Below the pieces are notes generated by a model that saw nothing but the letters and a program-made list of their open reading frames with translations, was not told where the DNA came from and did no database searches. A DNA stretch of 32,854 nucleotides from Sporothrix humicola (Eukaryota; Ascomycota; Sordariomycetes; Ophiostomatales; Ophiostomataceae). The stretch lies in the NCBI GenBank assembly GCA_021396245.1, contig WNYE01000163.1:1-32854 (forward strand). Reading direction: 5' to 3'. How positions within the stretch are numbered: position 1 is the stretch's first letter; every line of letters begins with the position of its first letter. Both the position numbers and the translations under genes were made by a program. Shown here piece after piece: positions 1 through 9,817 of this stretch.

Positions 1-523
1 CCCCTCCTCCTCCTCCTCCTCCCCATCTTTACTACACAACTAAAAGCAAAGACTCTGAGACTGCAGAACAGAAGACAGGTAACTACGGCACATAGTGGAC
101 ATGTTGATACGGAGTATTATATATCACGTACCGCCGTACGGCATGGTCGTCCTACGAAAGCAATCTTCCATATGTTCAGCAGGCTGTGGATGTGAATGGC
201 CAGAGCGGCGGTCATTCTCATGATGATTGTGGCAGAGTGGGTAAAAGTCGATCCTCGCATGTACGTTGCACCTTACGTCGTACTCTCCGTACCGTTGAAC
301 GACGTCGATACCATCCATATACGTGGGGTTGCAGCCACTTTCAGCCCCAGCTGTAACTTACATAGCAAATCATGCACAGCCTCCACAAATTGGTACAGAC
401 CAGCCGCCCCCCCCACCCAAAAAACAACCCTGGACAGAGGAGACGCGGCTGTGGGCCGGTCTGGATGTCGGAATACATTGTGTTTATTTTCTTGTGACCA
501 TGCGCGCACGCGCAAGAGGCGTC

Positions 524-548
524 AAAAAAAAAAAAAAAAAAAAAAAAA
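524..548. repeat. Poly(A) homopolymer run
   Basis: There are 25 consecutive A residues following GTC. It could be a simple-sequence tract or the 3' tail of an old retroposed copy. I see no target-site duplication or recognisable retroelement body beside it, so I treat it as a simple repeat. Confidence 0.8.
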
Positions 549-824
549 GCCTTGTTGCTAATCGCATCCTTCGTTTCGTTCGGCGCCAAATGTTTCGAAT
601 GCCCATCCATCTCGCTGCCTTTGAAAACAAAAAGACAAGACACTACTACTTACTTTCCCCTGCTCCTCTCCACTTCCTACTGCCGGGGTAGTCCCCGTCA
701 TCGCAAGCAGGATTTATCACATCACCACCCCCTTTCATTCTCTCAGCTCCACCCAACAAGAGCTTGATTGCCCACGCTCGGTTGTATTGTATGTTGCACA
801 AACACATCATAAACGTGACCTCTA

Positions 825-900
825 CTTTTTTCTCTCTCCTTGTTTTTCTTTCTTTCTTTCTTTTTCTTTTCTCTTCTCTCCTTTTCCCCTGTTCTCTCCC
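825..900 (+). promoter_or_regulatory. CT-rich promoter or leader tract
   Basis: A nearly pure pyrimidine stretch (runs of TTTCT and CTCTCC) ends about 90 bases before the ATG at 990. Such tracts commonly lie near transcription starts of well-expressed fungal genes. The assignment rests on composition and position only; no TATA box or mapped start is available. Confidence 0.45.
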
Positions 901-989
901 ACAGCCGCCCGTTCCCCCCTCCCGCCGACTTCCTTTCGTTGATGCACACAGTACTCCGTACAAACGGCCGACCATAGGGCAGAGGCGCC

Positions 990-3196
990 ATGTCCGGCAT
1001 CCAACCCAACGGCAGCAACAACAGCACCACCAGTGACAATAGCAACAGCAATAATGGCAGCGGCGGCTCGGACACGATTATCGCCATTGTTGCCCTGGTG
1101 GTATCGGTTATTGCCTTGATTGGAACTGGCCTGCAGGTAGTGCAGCAATACCTGGCATCGGCAGCCGGCTACTCCAACTGCGATGCTGCCGTGATAGGTC
1201 CTTGGCATACAACCAAGAAACGGCGATTTCGTCTGAGCGAGATGCGCTTCCAAGTGCAGTTCGAGACACCGGTGTTCTTCGTCTGCCCGGCCGACAACAC
1301 AAGAGGGCCAATCCCCCTCGCCCCGGTTTGGTTTGTCAAAGGTGACCCTGAAAGCATCAGCATCACACGCTCGCTGCCCCTGGACGTACCAGACTCTACC
1401 AGCAGTGCCGCAAAGTCACCCCAGGAGCGAGACCAAAAGCAAAACAGCACCGTTGCCCACTTCGGCCAAGCGGCTGCATCGATACCGAAGATGACTCACG
1501 TCTTGCACGACAAGCGCGGGGTACACACGGCTGACAACGAGATGTCGACATGGGTGCGTCTTTTGCAGGAGCTTCAACGCATGGAGCGCGACTCGCAGCA
1601 CTGGCAGAAGACGCAGGTGGAGCTAAACCCCCCAAACAGTGCGTGCACGTTTGAGGAACACAAACTTTGCGTTGCACTTCAGGCCAAAAAACGCTCATGG
1701 GACACAATGCCGTCCAGCATTAGCAGGCCATACGCTGCGTCGACGATCTGCCACTTGGTTGAGATGGCGGCTATGTTAGGCATCTACTGGAAGGAGTTTG
1801 ACCGGTCCGCCGGCCGCTATCGGGCAGAAGGCAATGGCTATGTTCTCACGGGTAACCACATGGCTGATCTCGGGATTGTGTTTACCTTTCAAATCTGTGG
1901 CAAAAGCCGCTTTAAAGAGAACCGCATCATTCCTGCAGACGAGGCGAAGGAGCTTGCCTTTGGCCTGGTGCCGACCATCTTTCGTAGGAAAGAGGACATT
2001 CGCCGTCTTGCATTCACAACCGACGATACCCGCAGCCTGGAAACGCTGTTGCTTGGCAATCGCAACGAGCTCGCCGAGACGCTGGCTTCGATTGGCTGCA
2101 ATACAAGCACGTCCAACAGCCTCCGCAATGAGACCAAAAAGCACGGGCATCTGTTTCCACGTAAGTTTTACGTCCCCCCCCCCCCCCTCCCCGGAACAAT
2201 AAACATGATTGCACGACTATACAATCCAGAGGGCACTGTACTCTCCTATATTTGCTGCTACGAGGACCATATATAGCCATATATAGCTGACCCCCAATGC
2301 CTTTTTCTCGGCCCGCAGTTGCCTTTGAAATCACAGGAATGCTGGGGCGAACTTTGCATATTAAAAATAGCCTCTTTCGTTTCTTGCCAAACCCGACATT
2401 CTATCACTGGGACAGAAAATACTTCAGCATGCGGAAACTTCTACAGGAGTACCGGAGCGAGATTGGTCGCCTGGAAGCTGACGAGCAGCAGCTAGGGGAG
2501 CTGAAAGACCTGGCAAACGCGATCGCCGATCTTTTACTACGCAAGCCGGAGCGTAACGAGGCGAGGCGGACTAAACGAGCGGTGGAAGATGCTATTGATC
2601 GCCCATTAATGGACATTCTGCACGAAACCCTCGATAAATGCGACTTGTTCCTGAGGAAGAAGGGGCGGAAAGGTGTCGAGCTCGTACTGCGCGAGCACGT
2701 TCAAGAACTGCTGCGCATGGTGAACAGCGAGGGCGAGTACGGTTCTCCCAGCTCGGCAACAGCCGGGGCAGGTGCCGGGTCATCCGGACTTGCCATGGCG
2801 GGCGACTCCAGGGCCCTGGATATAAGGGGCGGTGAAGCCAGAGGCGCGGGACCCCTGCGCTTCGATGATGTGATGACGGCATCTCCAGAAATCCGCCAGA
2901 GAACGCTTATGAAAATTTATTTTACACGTCTGCGGCCACGGGTGGTACAACTGGCGGAAGAAGCATGGTTGCAGCAGCAGGGCGATGGCGATAGCGACGA
3001 CGAAGGTGATGAAGCAAACGGGGATAGCGGTGGCAGCAAAAGCAACGGGCCTCGCAAGCTGGAGGCGACAAGCGTGTGGTGTGCGCTGGTGCTTCGCATG
3101 CTATGCTGGCTGCTGCTCCACGACTTCAGCAAGATGGATGTGCAAATCTCCAAAAGCGAGCTTTTGGGCAGCCGCCTCCCAGTGTATATTTGGTGA
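990..3196 (+). CDS. Modin-like conserved fungal membrane protein (two exons)
   Basis: Join 990-2160 and 2319-3196, 682 aa. The 158-bp intron begins GTAAGT and ends GCAG with a GCTGACC branch-like site. Joining in phase 1 keeps the frame and runs from CNTSTSNSLRNE into AFEITGMLGRTLHIKNSL. The N-terminus is Ser/Asn/Gly-rich (about residues 4-28), followed by one hydrophobic segment (about 30-50, IIAIVALVVSVIALIG) and the QQYLASAAGYSNCDAAV motif. I recall this arrangement from fungal proteins annotated as modin. The middle holds RSWDTMP and YWKEFDRSAGRYRAEGNGY blocks typical of that family. The second exon is charged and helical, has a Gly/Ser/Asp-rich linker, and ends in a conserved LLLHDF...SELLGSRLPVYIW tail. 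Molecular function is unknown; I infer a single-pass membrane anchor with a cytosolic body. The family assignment is from memory of related sequences, not a search. Confidence 0.82.
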
Positions 3197-4449
3197 TGCC
3201 CCGGCTACCGAGCCCAGTCTGGTGATGGCCTTTGCCACGTGGCTGTTTGTTGGTCTGTTCACTGTTTATATAGTAGTGTTGGGTAATTACTCCGTATGCT
3301 GGCTCGCTGGCAAGGCGTGCTGGCAACCTGCACGTGGCGCACCGGACTGGACATGGGCAAACGGCACTGTAATTACTCCCGTATTTAGTAGGTAGGGCCG
3401 GTCCTGGCTGCCGCGAGGCAAGACAGATCAGGATGCTGCACGACGCATCGTAAACGACACGCAGCGTGTATGTATCTTGACGAGTGCAGAGTAATGCAGT
3501 ATGGCGGCTTCTTCTTCTTCTTCTTCTTCTTCTTCTTCTTCTTCCTCTTCCTCTTCTTCTTCTTCTTCTTCTTCTTTTTCTTCTTCCTCTTTTATTTTTC
3601 TTCTTCTTTTTTTTCTTATTGCGTTAAGCACATATGGCCGTGGGCTGGTCTGTGAGTGCAGTGGTAGCATGCCCTGTCCTGTCAACCATACAACTTACAC
3701 AGTATTTATTATCTTGGCTACCACAACGCAGCATTTGGGCCTCACCTCTTCCTTCCCTAGCCCCGCTGTAATACTCCACAACTTGTCTGCTGGCTGGGGT
3801 GGAGGTTGGGCTGGCTTTGTTGGCGTAAGGTCCTGCCTTTACACTGTAGATCACACCGTCTTTCTGTCTCCCTCTTCTTCTTCACTTTTTTTTTGGGAGG
3901 GCTGCATGGCGCATCTTACTTTTGCCCTGCTTGTTGCGCTGGTGGTCGGTATGACAGGGAACTTTGTTTTCTTAGATTTTAATAAGGCGATACAATTTGG
4001 GGGGTCTGGCCAGGCGGCCTCGCAGGGCGCACGTCCTTGGTCTTGGTAAGCCCCACTCCTTCACCACCCAACAGAAACCCAGCTGTTGTGAGAAAGTCGG
4101 TGATATGCACGCTCTTTGGTCTTGCTACATACCTTGCTTGCCTTCTCTCCTTCCTTCTTTTCTTTTCACTTGTGCTGAGCAAGCAAGCGCACAGGGCCGT
4201 TGCGCACTCCTAGCCCATTCCTGGCACCGGCTAGTAGTTGACTACGAGTAGTTATTATCCTACTACCGCATCGTATCTTGCTTAGTTGGACTCGGGTTTC
4301 AGTTGGATCACATCTGTTTGGATTGCAGCTTCGGCACGGCCCTTCCGTCTCCTGGTGCTATTATTTAGTAGTGACCATCCTCCTTCTTTGCAGCCACCTA
4401 AACCTCGTACCCACCGTTGCCAAACCAACTCTATCAGGCGACCTTCAAA
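3197..4449. other. Gene-free spacer between two plus-strand genes
   Basis: The spacer holds the 3' region of the modin-like gene and the promoter of the next gene. It contains TACTCCGTA at 3288-3296 and a near match (ACTCCCGTAT) about 80 bases later, a large TTC/CTT microsatellite at 3508-3616, and CT-rich tracts near 3855-3895 and 4131-4170. Open frames across it are poly-Ser or low-complexity artefacts. No RNA gene was recognised. Confidence 0.6.
3508..3616. repeat. (TTC)n / (GAA)n microsatellite
   Basis: About 110 bases consist almost entirely of CTT/TTC units, with interruptions (CCTC, poly-T) increasing towards the 3' end. Such tracts are length-variable and often form triplex DNA. The serine-only reading frame through it is a by-product of the repeat. 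Confidence 0.9.
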
Positions 4450-6519
4450 ATGCCCTTTGAACAGACCATAACGATCATCAACAACTCTGGCAAGATCATC
4501 AGTACTGTAAGTCTTCTTCCATTCGCATCGTTCCTGGACCTTCTCCCCGCACTGCCTTTCTGCCTCGTGTCAATTTGCTCAACTGTGAGTGTCATACAGG
4601 GAAAACACCTCGTCGGCATTTTCAAAGAGGCCCGCTCCGCATACAAAGAGAAGAAAGAGACTCTTCGACAAGAACGCCCTCCTGGGATACAGCGTGCGCG
4701 CACATTCGACAGTCCCCGCGGCGAAGACTGCCATGGCCCCATCATCGAGATTGAAGAATACGATGATGGAAGGCGTTACGATGGAGACAGCGGTGGCCTA
4801 GGGCGTACCCAACGCTCCCTAGGGCCTGCCCACGTGCCGTTATTTCTCGAGGGTGCACCTCACGGTCGCCGCTTTTCCGTTGATGACGGCGAGCGGCGCT
4901 CACAAACTTCAGAGCGCCGGCGCCACCGCCCTCAACGTAGCAGTTCCGGCAGAGATAGTATTTCCAATACACCAGGGAGCAACTACCGCACCTCTAAGCC
5001 GCCTCTCACAGCCCACAACCTGCGTGCCCTGTCTGAGGCTTCTGCAAGCCGCCCATCAGGAGCATCGAAGCCCTCCCCTCCACATCCTTATGATATGGTT
5101 CTATCGCAACGCGGGCCTCGCCATGCAAATGCCCATCGCACTCCTGCTGCGGTCCCCGCGGCGTCTATAAGCAACGGCGGTTCCCCAAGTACGGTCGTCC
5201 CATCGCCACGTGTCTCGTTGATGGTTCATCGTCCGCGATCGAATCCGGCACTTGGTTCCCACTTTGGTGGCAGTGAAGGTATGCCACCCTTCAAAACGAT
5301 CGATATGGACTTGGCGTACGGAAACATACCGCCCGACCTGGAGTCGCGCAATGACTTGAACCCCGATACGTCCACTGTGGATGGTCCTACTGGGTCCAAG
5401 GAGACACAGGCCAGATCTTTGGTTGAACGCATTGAAATGCTTTTGAATGAGGCGCAGTGTGTCCACCACACGGCCGCATCCATTATCTGTCATCTGCAGG
5501 ACAATCCCGAAGCCGCAGCTGCTGTAGCGCTCACTCTGGCAGAGCTTTCCGCGTTGCTGTCTAAACTAAGCCCGGCCTTCTTGGGTGTGGTTAAGGGCGG
5601 AAGTCCGGCTGTCTTCGCACTGCTCGCCAGCCCCCAATTTCTCATTGGCACCAGTATTGTTGTGGGCGTCACAGTTGTTCTGTTCGGTGGCTGGAAGATT
5701 GTCAAACGCATCTCTGAGGTACGATCTTCCCGCGAAGAGGAGAAGCTAGCTTTTGAAACGGATGCCTTGGGAAGTGCGAAAGAGCGGCTCCAAAACACAC
5801 CTGGAAATGTTTCTGGGGCCACCCTTGAATCCAACAGGACACCGGACGTATCTTCAAGACTATCCTCGCATGGCTATGATGAAGCTCTTGTTTTGGAGGA
5901 GGAGCTAAGCACCATCGAAACCTGGCGCCGCGGTATTGAGCCGGCATATAACGAGGCCTCTGGCACAGAGCCGTGGAGCGGCTGTGAGGTTGATGTCGAG
6001 CTGATCAGCCCGGAGGCCATGCGTTCTCGAATTGGCGACGACGGCCAGTTTACTACAAGAAGCAGCCGAACGGCCAAGGCACGCGGCGATGGAATGGTTC
6101 CGCAGCGCAGTCACAACCACCACCGGCAGAAACACCATGGGGATGGCACACGGAAACATAAAGAACTGAGAGCGAAAACAGTGTCGCCCGACGTGCCACA
6201 GAGACGGAGTAGTAAAATTTTTCTCTCTGCTGAAACAGATAATTGCCCATCCAGTGGCCAGAGCCACTATTTCGAAGAGGCAGCTAGCGATTCAGGCGTC
6301 TCTACCACAAGTCGTAGCAGCCGACATAGCAGGCGCTCCCGCAGAGGCAACGATGGACCTTCGAACCGAAGTGGCCCTGGTGGCCCGGCATCTGATGCTG
6401 GTACAAGCAAGAGCAAGAGCAGTAAGAAGACGGCCAACAACGGAAGCAACATGCTTAAGCAACTCTTCAAGAGGAAGAAGGGCAAGGACGACAAAGAGAA
6501 TGGGGAGGTTATTGTGTAG
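4450..6519 (+). CDS. Conserved fungal single-TM protein (two exons)
   Basis: Join 4450-4506 and 4600-6519, 658 aa. I place the start at the ATG in AAAATGCCC, because PFEQTITIINNSGKIIST joined to GKHLVGIFKEARSAYKEKKE is a conserved N-terminus that I recognise from fungal orthologues. The 93-bp intron (GTAAGT to ACAG) is in phase 0 and contains no stop, so the unspliced frame stays open. Residues about 40-310 are Arg/Ser/Pro-rich and probably disordered. A conserved helical block follows (LVERIEMLLNEAQ through AAVALTLAELSALLSKLSPAFLGVVKGG), then one membrane segment (about 360-385, FLIGTSIVVGVTVVLFGGW) with basic flanks. The C-terminus is a basic, Ser-rich tail with a KRKKGKDDKE cluster. No enzymatic motif is visible; the function is unknown. 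Confidence 0.85.
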   Translation: MPFEQTITIINNSGKIISTVSLLPFASFLDLLPALPFCLVSICSTVSVIQGKHLVGIFKEARSAYKEKKETLRQERPPGIQRARTFDSPRGEDCHGPIIEIEEYDDGRRYDGDSGGLGRTQRSLGPAHVPLFLEGAPHGRRFSVDDGERRSQTSERRRHRPQRSSSGRDSISNTPGSNYRTSKPPLTAHNLRALSEASASRPSGASKPSPPHPYDMVLSQRGPRHANAHRTPAAVPAASISNGGSPSTVVPSPRVSLMVHRPRSNPALGSHFGGSEGMPPFKTIDMDLAYGNIPPDLESRNDLNPDTSTVDGPTGSKETQARSLVERIEMLLNEAQCVHHTAASIICHLQDNPEAAAAVALTLAELSALLSKLSPAFLGVVKGGSPAVFALLASPQFLIGTSIVVGVTVVLFGGWKIVKRISEVRSSREEEKLAFETDALGSAKERLQNTPGNVSGATLESNRTPDVSSRLSSHGYDEALVLEEELSTIETWRRGIEPAYNEASGTEPWSGCEVDVELISPEAMRSRIGDDGQFTTRSSRTAKARGDGMVPQRSHNHHRQKHHGDGTRKHKELRAKTVSPDVPQRRSSKIFLSAETDNCPSSGQSHYFEEAASDSGVSTTSRSSRHSRRSRRGNDGPSNRSGPGGPASDAGTSKSKSSKKTANNGSNMLKQLFKRKKGKDDKENGEVIV

Positions 6520-6805
6520 GCAGTAGCTTGAAACGGGGCCATATTATTAATTTATATGGTGCTCCAGTTCTGTGTGGCTACTCCTTGCATACTGCTGTTC
6601 TGTCGATTTAACAAGGTTTATTTTAGTCTTGCCTCTATTTTTATATGCATTTTGTGGTCTATCAGTAATGGGTAGCTAGTACTCTGTACAATTGTTTCAT
6701 TCATACAACCTCTCGTTGCATCCTCCCCACTGTCCACTTATCGAGGTGTAGATGTCCGATTACTTTTCGTCTATTTGTTTATCAGGGATCTTGTTCCTAC
6801 TGTAG

Positions 6806-9184
6806 TCATTCGTTGTCCGACTCCTCCGAGTCTACTATGACAACAGGCGGCGCTTGCCGCACTTCCTCGAAAAGGCTGTCAGGAAGGGCAGCTTGTGTTG
6901 AATAGGACGACAATGTCATGGCCGTTTGTGACGAAGACCTTGCACCCCGACTCCTCTGCACCCTAGCCTCCTTCTGCGGCCCATGTCCGGTCCGACGTGC
7001 CTGCCTTGTCCTTGCTGTCCTATTCATGGACGTGGGATAAACTGTTGTAGACGGTAGATTAACTGCTTCGCCGGCAGTGTCTTTCGTGTATGACGTGCAC
7101 AGTGCGTTAGGATCTGGTGTGGTCCTTGGCATGATTGTTGCGAGTTGGTCGTTAAATGGCCCGATGGTTGATATCTGTGGGCGGATCGAAGCAGCGCTCA
7201 TCGTCGTGGCCCGAGATGGTCGCGTCGCTTTACGAACCCTTGATGGTACAACACGGTTCGTCTCATGAGGCTCAATTGGTGTAGCTGTAGGTTCGACTGA
7301 TATAGATTCGACTGATTTGGCCTGGAGGTTTGGCCGTATGGGACGCTCTTGTTTTTCGAACGTTTGTGTTTCCATTATATCACAGAAAAGCTGCGCCTCG
7401 ATTTCCTGGGACAGAGACGTCTCCGTATGATCGACATATTTGTCGTAAACCTCGCCCGTTGTTCGCCGGTCGTCCCTCGTTTGGACTGGTCTGGCAATGT
7501 CTTCGAAAAGTGCACACCGTAAATTTCCCAGTAGATATCCTACTAAGGTCGGGGGTAAATAGTTATAACGACTAGGAGGAGCCCCCCATCCCTCTTGCTT
7601 CATGACATCTAGCGAGACAGGGTCATTCAACTGGTACACTTGGGCTAATTTGTAGGCAAATTTGGCCACTAATCGTCCAGCATTGAAATCAGCATTGCCA
7701 ATGCCACTTTCATCGTCAATGTTGCCAGGCATTCGAGATCCACCAGCAATAACGGCCATGTACTGAAGCTCACATACGGGCCATGTGGCATACATCCAAA
7801 AGCGGCAGACCGTGTGTGGGACATTAAAATCTCGAAACTCGTGGTCCTTTGTGCCACTGATGATATCGTGTATTTGTTCAGGGTGGATAGAGATGATAAT
7901 ATCGGACCGGTCGGTTTGGGGCCCCAAGGAGCGGATAGTTTCGAGCGAAACTCGCTGACTCTCCAGGTTCTGGCTATATTGGTGCTGAGTATTCATAGGC
8001 GCTTCTGCATCTGTATCATGTCGACTACTGGCCGGTAATATCTCTTGGCATAAGTTGGATGGCCAGAAGTCGGCACTGCCTCTCCTTCTCTGCCTTATAA
8101 ACGGGCACGGCATGGGTCTCGTTGTAGACCTGTCTGTGGCCGTAAACTGCGCTTCACGATGAACCGGACACTGTGCAGGAAGCACCCTTTCAACAGGCCC
8201 GTTAGATTCTGGCGCGCCAGCACTATTGGACTGGCTCGAACTTATGTGGGTTATTTGCAAAGCTGGTGTTGTCGGGACAGGCAGTCCATTAAGCGGCTGA
8301 TGCAACAGCAATTGGACCGGCGAGGTTTCATTGCCGCCACTATGTCGAGCCGGACGTCTCCTCCCCTGTGACAGGTATTGATAAGGGCTGTGAGAGCTTT
8401 GATGCTCACATCCCCCTTCTTCATCACTATCGGGAATTTCTCCCACAGCGCCCATGTGCGCTGCACCTCCCTCATGCGACAAAGGGGTAAACGGGCTTGG
8501 CTGCGAAGACGGAATCTCAGTGCGCTTTGGTGCGGGTGTCGACGGCAATTCATTTGGGATCGCCTGGGAGGCACACATTTTCCGCCTCGGAGAGGCCACC
8601 TCACAGCCCCCTCCATGCTGTACAGATACAATTGTGGCCAGTCCATTCTTTGGTGGGGACAAAACAAATGTGTCTTCGTCTTCAGAGTCTTGAACCATTG
8701 CATCCAGCTCGCAGTCTTCGCCGTATATTTCGGAAGCTAGGTGTGTATGCTTGGATACCAACTGTGTTAATGTTTGGGTATGATAAGAGGCTGCCACTGA
8801 TTCGACACTGGCAGCTTGATGGCGTACTTTTTGTCGCTTTTTGGAGTGGTAGCCAGGGGTGAGGGGACTAGAAATGTCTGCTACATGGCTGCTTTCCTCG
8901 AGATTCTCCTGCCGCCCACTAGGAAATATGCTCGCTTCCAGTCCATGGTCAAGAATGCCGATTTCGTGTATTTCAGGAGCGGCCCGCATTGAGTACCCGA
9001 TCTGTGTCAGGGTGCGTTGTTTTGGTGATAGTCTGGTATCGTGTCGGCCGTGTTTCTTGACAACTTTTCGTCGGGTAGGAAAGCGAGCCTGCTGCGGTGT
9101 TTGGTTCGAGCGGTAGATGCGGGATGTCTTTCCCTGCTTCAATATGGTCTCCGTATCATCACGCCTCGTTGTCGGTGGTGCCAT
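6806..9184 (-). CDS. PUA/ASCH-like domain protein with C-terminal SUMO-interacting motif
   Basis: A single open frame of 792 aa; the start ATG has a good context (ACCATGGCA). The N-terminus is basic, with KQRTLTQIGYSM around residues 55-66, which weakly resembles a PCNA-binding box. A long Ser/Pro-rich region with acidic patches such as EIPDSDEEGG follows. In the middle, IISIHPEQIHDIISGTKDHEFRDF leads into VCRFWMYATWPVCELQYMAVIAG and then SGIGNADFNAGRLVAKFAYKLAQVYQL. This resembles the PUA-like/ASCH/EVE fold, in which an Ile-x-Pro/His entry and a KxxEFR motif form a nucleic-acid or modified-base pocket. The last residues (VVIVDSEESDNE) are a classic SUMO-interacting motif: a hydrophobic core followed by acids and serines. 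I infer a nuclear protein; the substrate is unknown. It converges with the TM-protein gene, 286 bases away. Confidence 0.72.
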   Translation of the reverse strand: MAPPTTRRDDTETILKQGKTSRIYRSNQTPQQARFPTRRKVVKKHGRHDTRLSPKQRTLTQIGYSMRAAPEIHEIGILDHGLEASIFPSGRQENLEESSHVADISSPLTPGYHSKKRQKVRHQAASVESVAASYHTQTLTQLVSKHTHLASEIYGEDCELDAMVQDSEDEDTFVLSPPKNGLATIVSVQHGGGCEVASPRRKMCASQAIPNELPSTPAPKRTEIPSSQPSPFTPLSHEGGAAHMGAVGEIPDSDEEGGCEHQSSHSPYQYLSQGRRRPARHSGGNETSPVQLLLHQPLNGLPVPTTPALQITHISSSQSNSAGAPESNGPVERVLPAQCPVHREAQFTATDRSTTRPMPCPFIRQRRRGSADFWPSNLCQEILPASSRHDTDAEAPMNTQHQYSQNLESQRVSLETIRSLGPQTDRSDIIISIHPEQIHDIISGTKDHEFRDFNVPHTVCRFWMYATWPVCELQYMAVIAGGSRMPGNIDDESGIGNADFNAGRLVAKFAYKLAQVYQLNDPVSLDVMKQEGWGAPPSRYNYLPPTLVGYLLGNLRCALFEDIARPVQTRDDRRTTGEVYDKYVDHTETSLSQEIEAQLFCDIMETQTFEKQERPIRPNLQAKSVESISVEPTATPIEPHETNRVVPSRVRKATRPSRATTMSAASIRPQISTIGPFNDQLATIMPRTTPDPNALCTSYTKDTAGEAVNLPSTTVYPTSMNRTARTRQARRTGHGPQKEARVQRSRGARSSSQTAMTLSSYSTQAALPDSLFEEVRQAPPVVIVDSEESDNE

Positions 9185-9817
9185 GGTTGTTGTACTGGAA
9201 CATTGCGTTTGGCTGTGGCGTTAGGGAACAGGCAAAAATCGGTGCACAATCTGAATGGTGTGATGTTGTGATGGGTGACGAGGTTGAGGAGGAGTTCAGA
9301 TTGACTTTGATAGACCTGCCCTCTATACAGTCGCTGCAGTCAGCTCGTGATATGTCGTAATTACTGAGGCGTTGTGCTCAGATGTCAGGGTACGTCGTAA
9401 TCTTGGTTCTGTTGCAGTGCTTCACTGTTCTAGGTTATTTAAATGTGTTGTGTTGTACGTCGTAATACTCCGTACAGAGGAATGCTCTGTATTAATTACG
9501 TCGTCAACTACGTCGTATGGTTTGTCGGCATAGATATTGTGGGTCAAAAGACGCGTGCAGGCGCGTTTTGCGGCCCACTCTCACAACCACACGTCATGTG
9601 CCGCCAAAATACGACATATCCCGACATATCATTTACGCTAATATGGAGTGCTAAGTAATACGTCGTACATAGCCGTATTGTAAAGATACGTATTTGGACA
9701 GCGACAAACTATTGTATCATTGTGGCAACCTATTCTATGCAGTAATGCAGTACACTTTGCTCTGTATTAATCGTACTGTTCTATTTACAAAAATAGACGT
9801 TGGTTCGATTGATACCA
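9185..9817. promoter_or_regulatory. Intergenic region with clustered TACGTCGTA / TACTCCGTA motifs
   Basis: No gene is supported. The stretch separates two minus-strand genes and serves as promoter for the PUA-like gene and 3' flank for the ligase gene. TACGTCGTA occurs at 9391-9399, 9456-9464, 9509-9517 and 9659-9667. Near copies lie at 9352-9359 (ATGTCGTA) and 9497-9504 (TACGTCGT). TACTCCGTA occurs at 9466-9474, one base after a TACGTCGTA. The 13-mer GCTCTGTATTAAT is repeated at 9484-9496 and 9759-9771. This is the densest cluster of these words in the window. Confidence 0.5.

Larger units (their letters stand above)
1..989. other. Gene-free 5' region and promoter of the modin-like gene
   Basis: I see no convincing gene here; the short open frames are low-complexity and overlap one another on both strands. 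The stretch starts with a short (CCT)n run at 1-24. It holds one TACGGAGTA at 108-116, one TACGTCGTA at 274-282, an A25 run at 524-548, a long CT-rich tract at about 825-900, and TACTCCGTA at 952-960 just before the start codon at 990. The CT-rich tract is typical of fungal promoters or 5' leaders. Confidence 0.6.

Noticed and set aside
524..548. A25 run as a retroposon tail
   Set aside because: No upstream element body, no target-site duplication and no second copy in the window.
3501..4049. Plus-strand frame opening with a long serine run
   Set aside because: The serine run is the TTC microsatellite; downstream residues match no family and the frame lies in a 3' flank.
4417..4449. Upstream in-frame ATG for the TM-protein gene
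   Set aside because: The conserved N-terminus starts at the next ATG (4450), which has the better AAAATG context.
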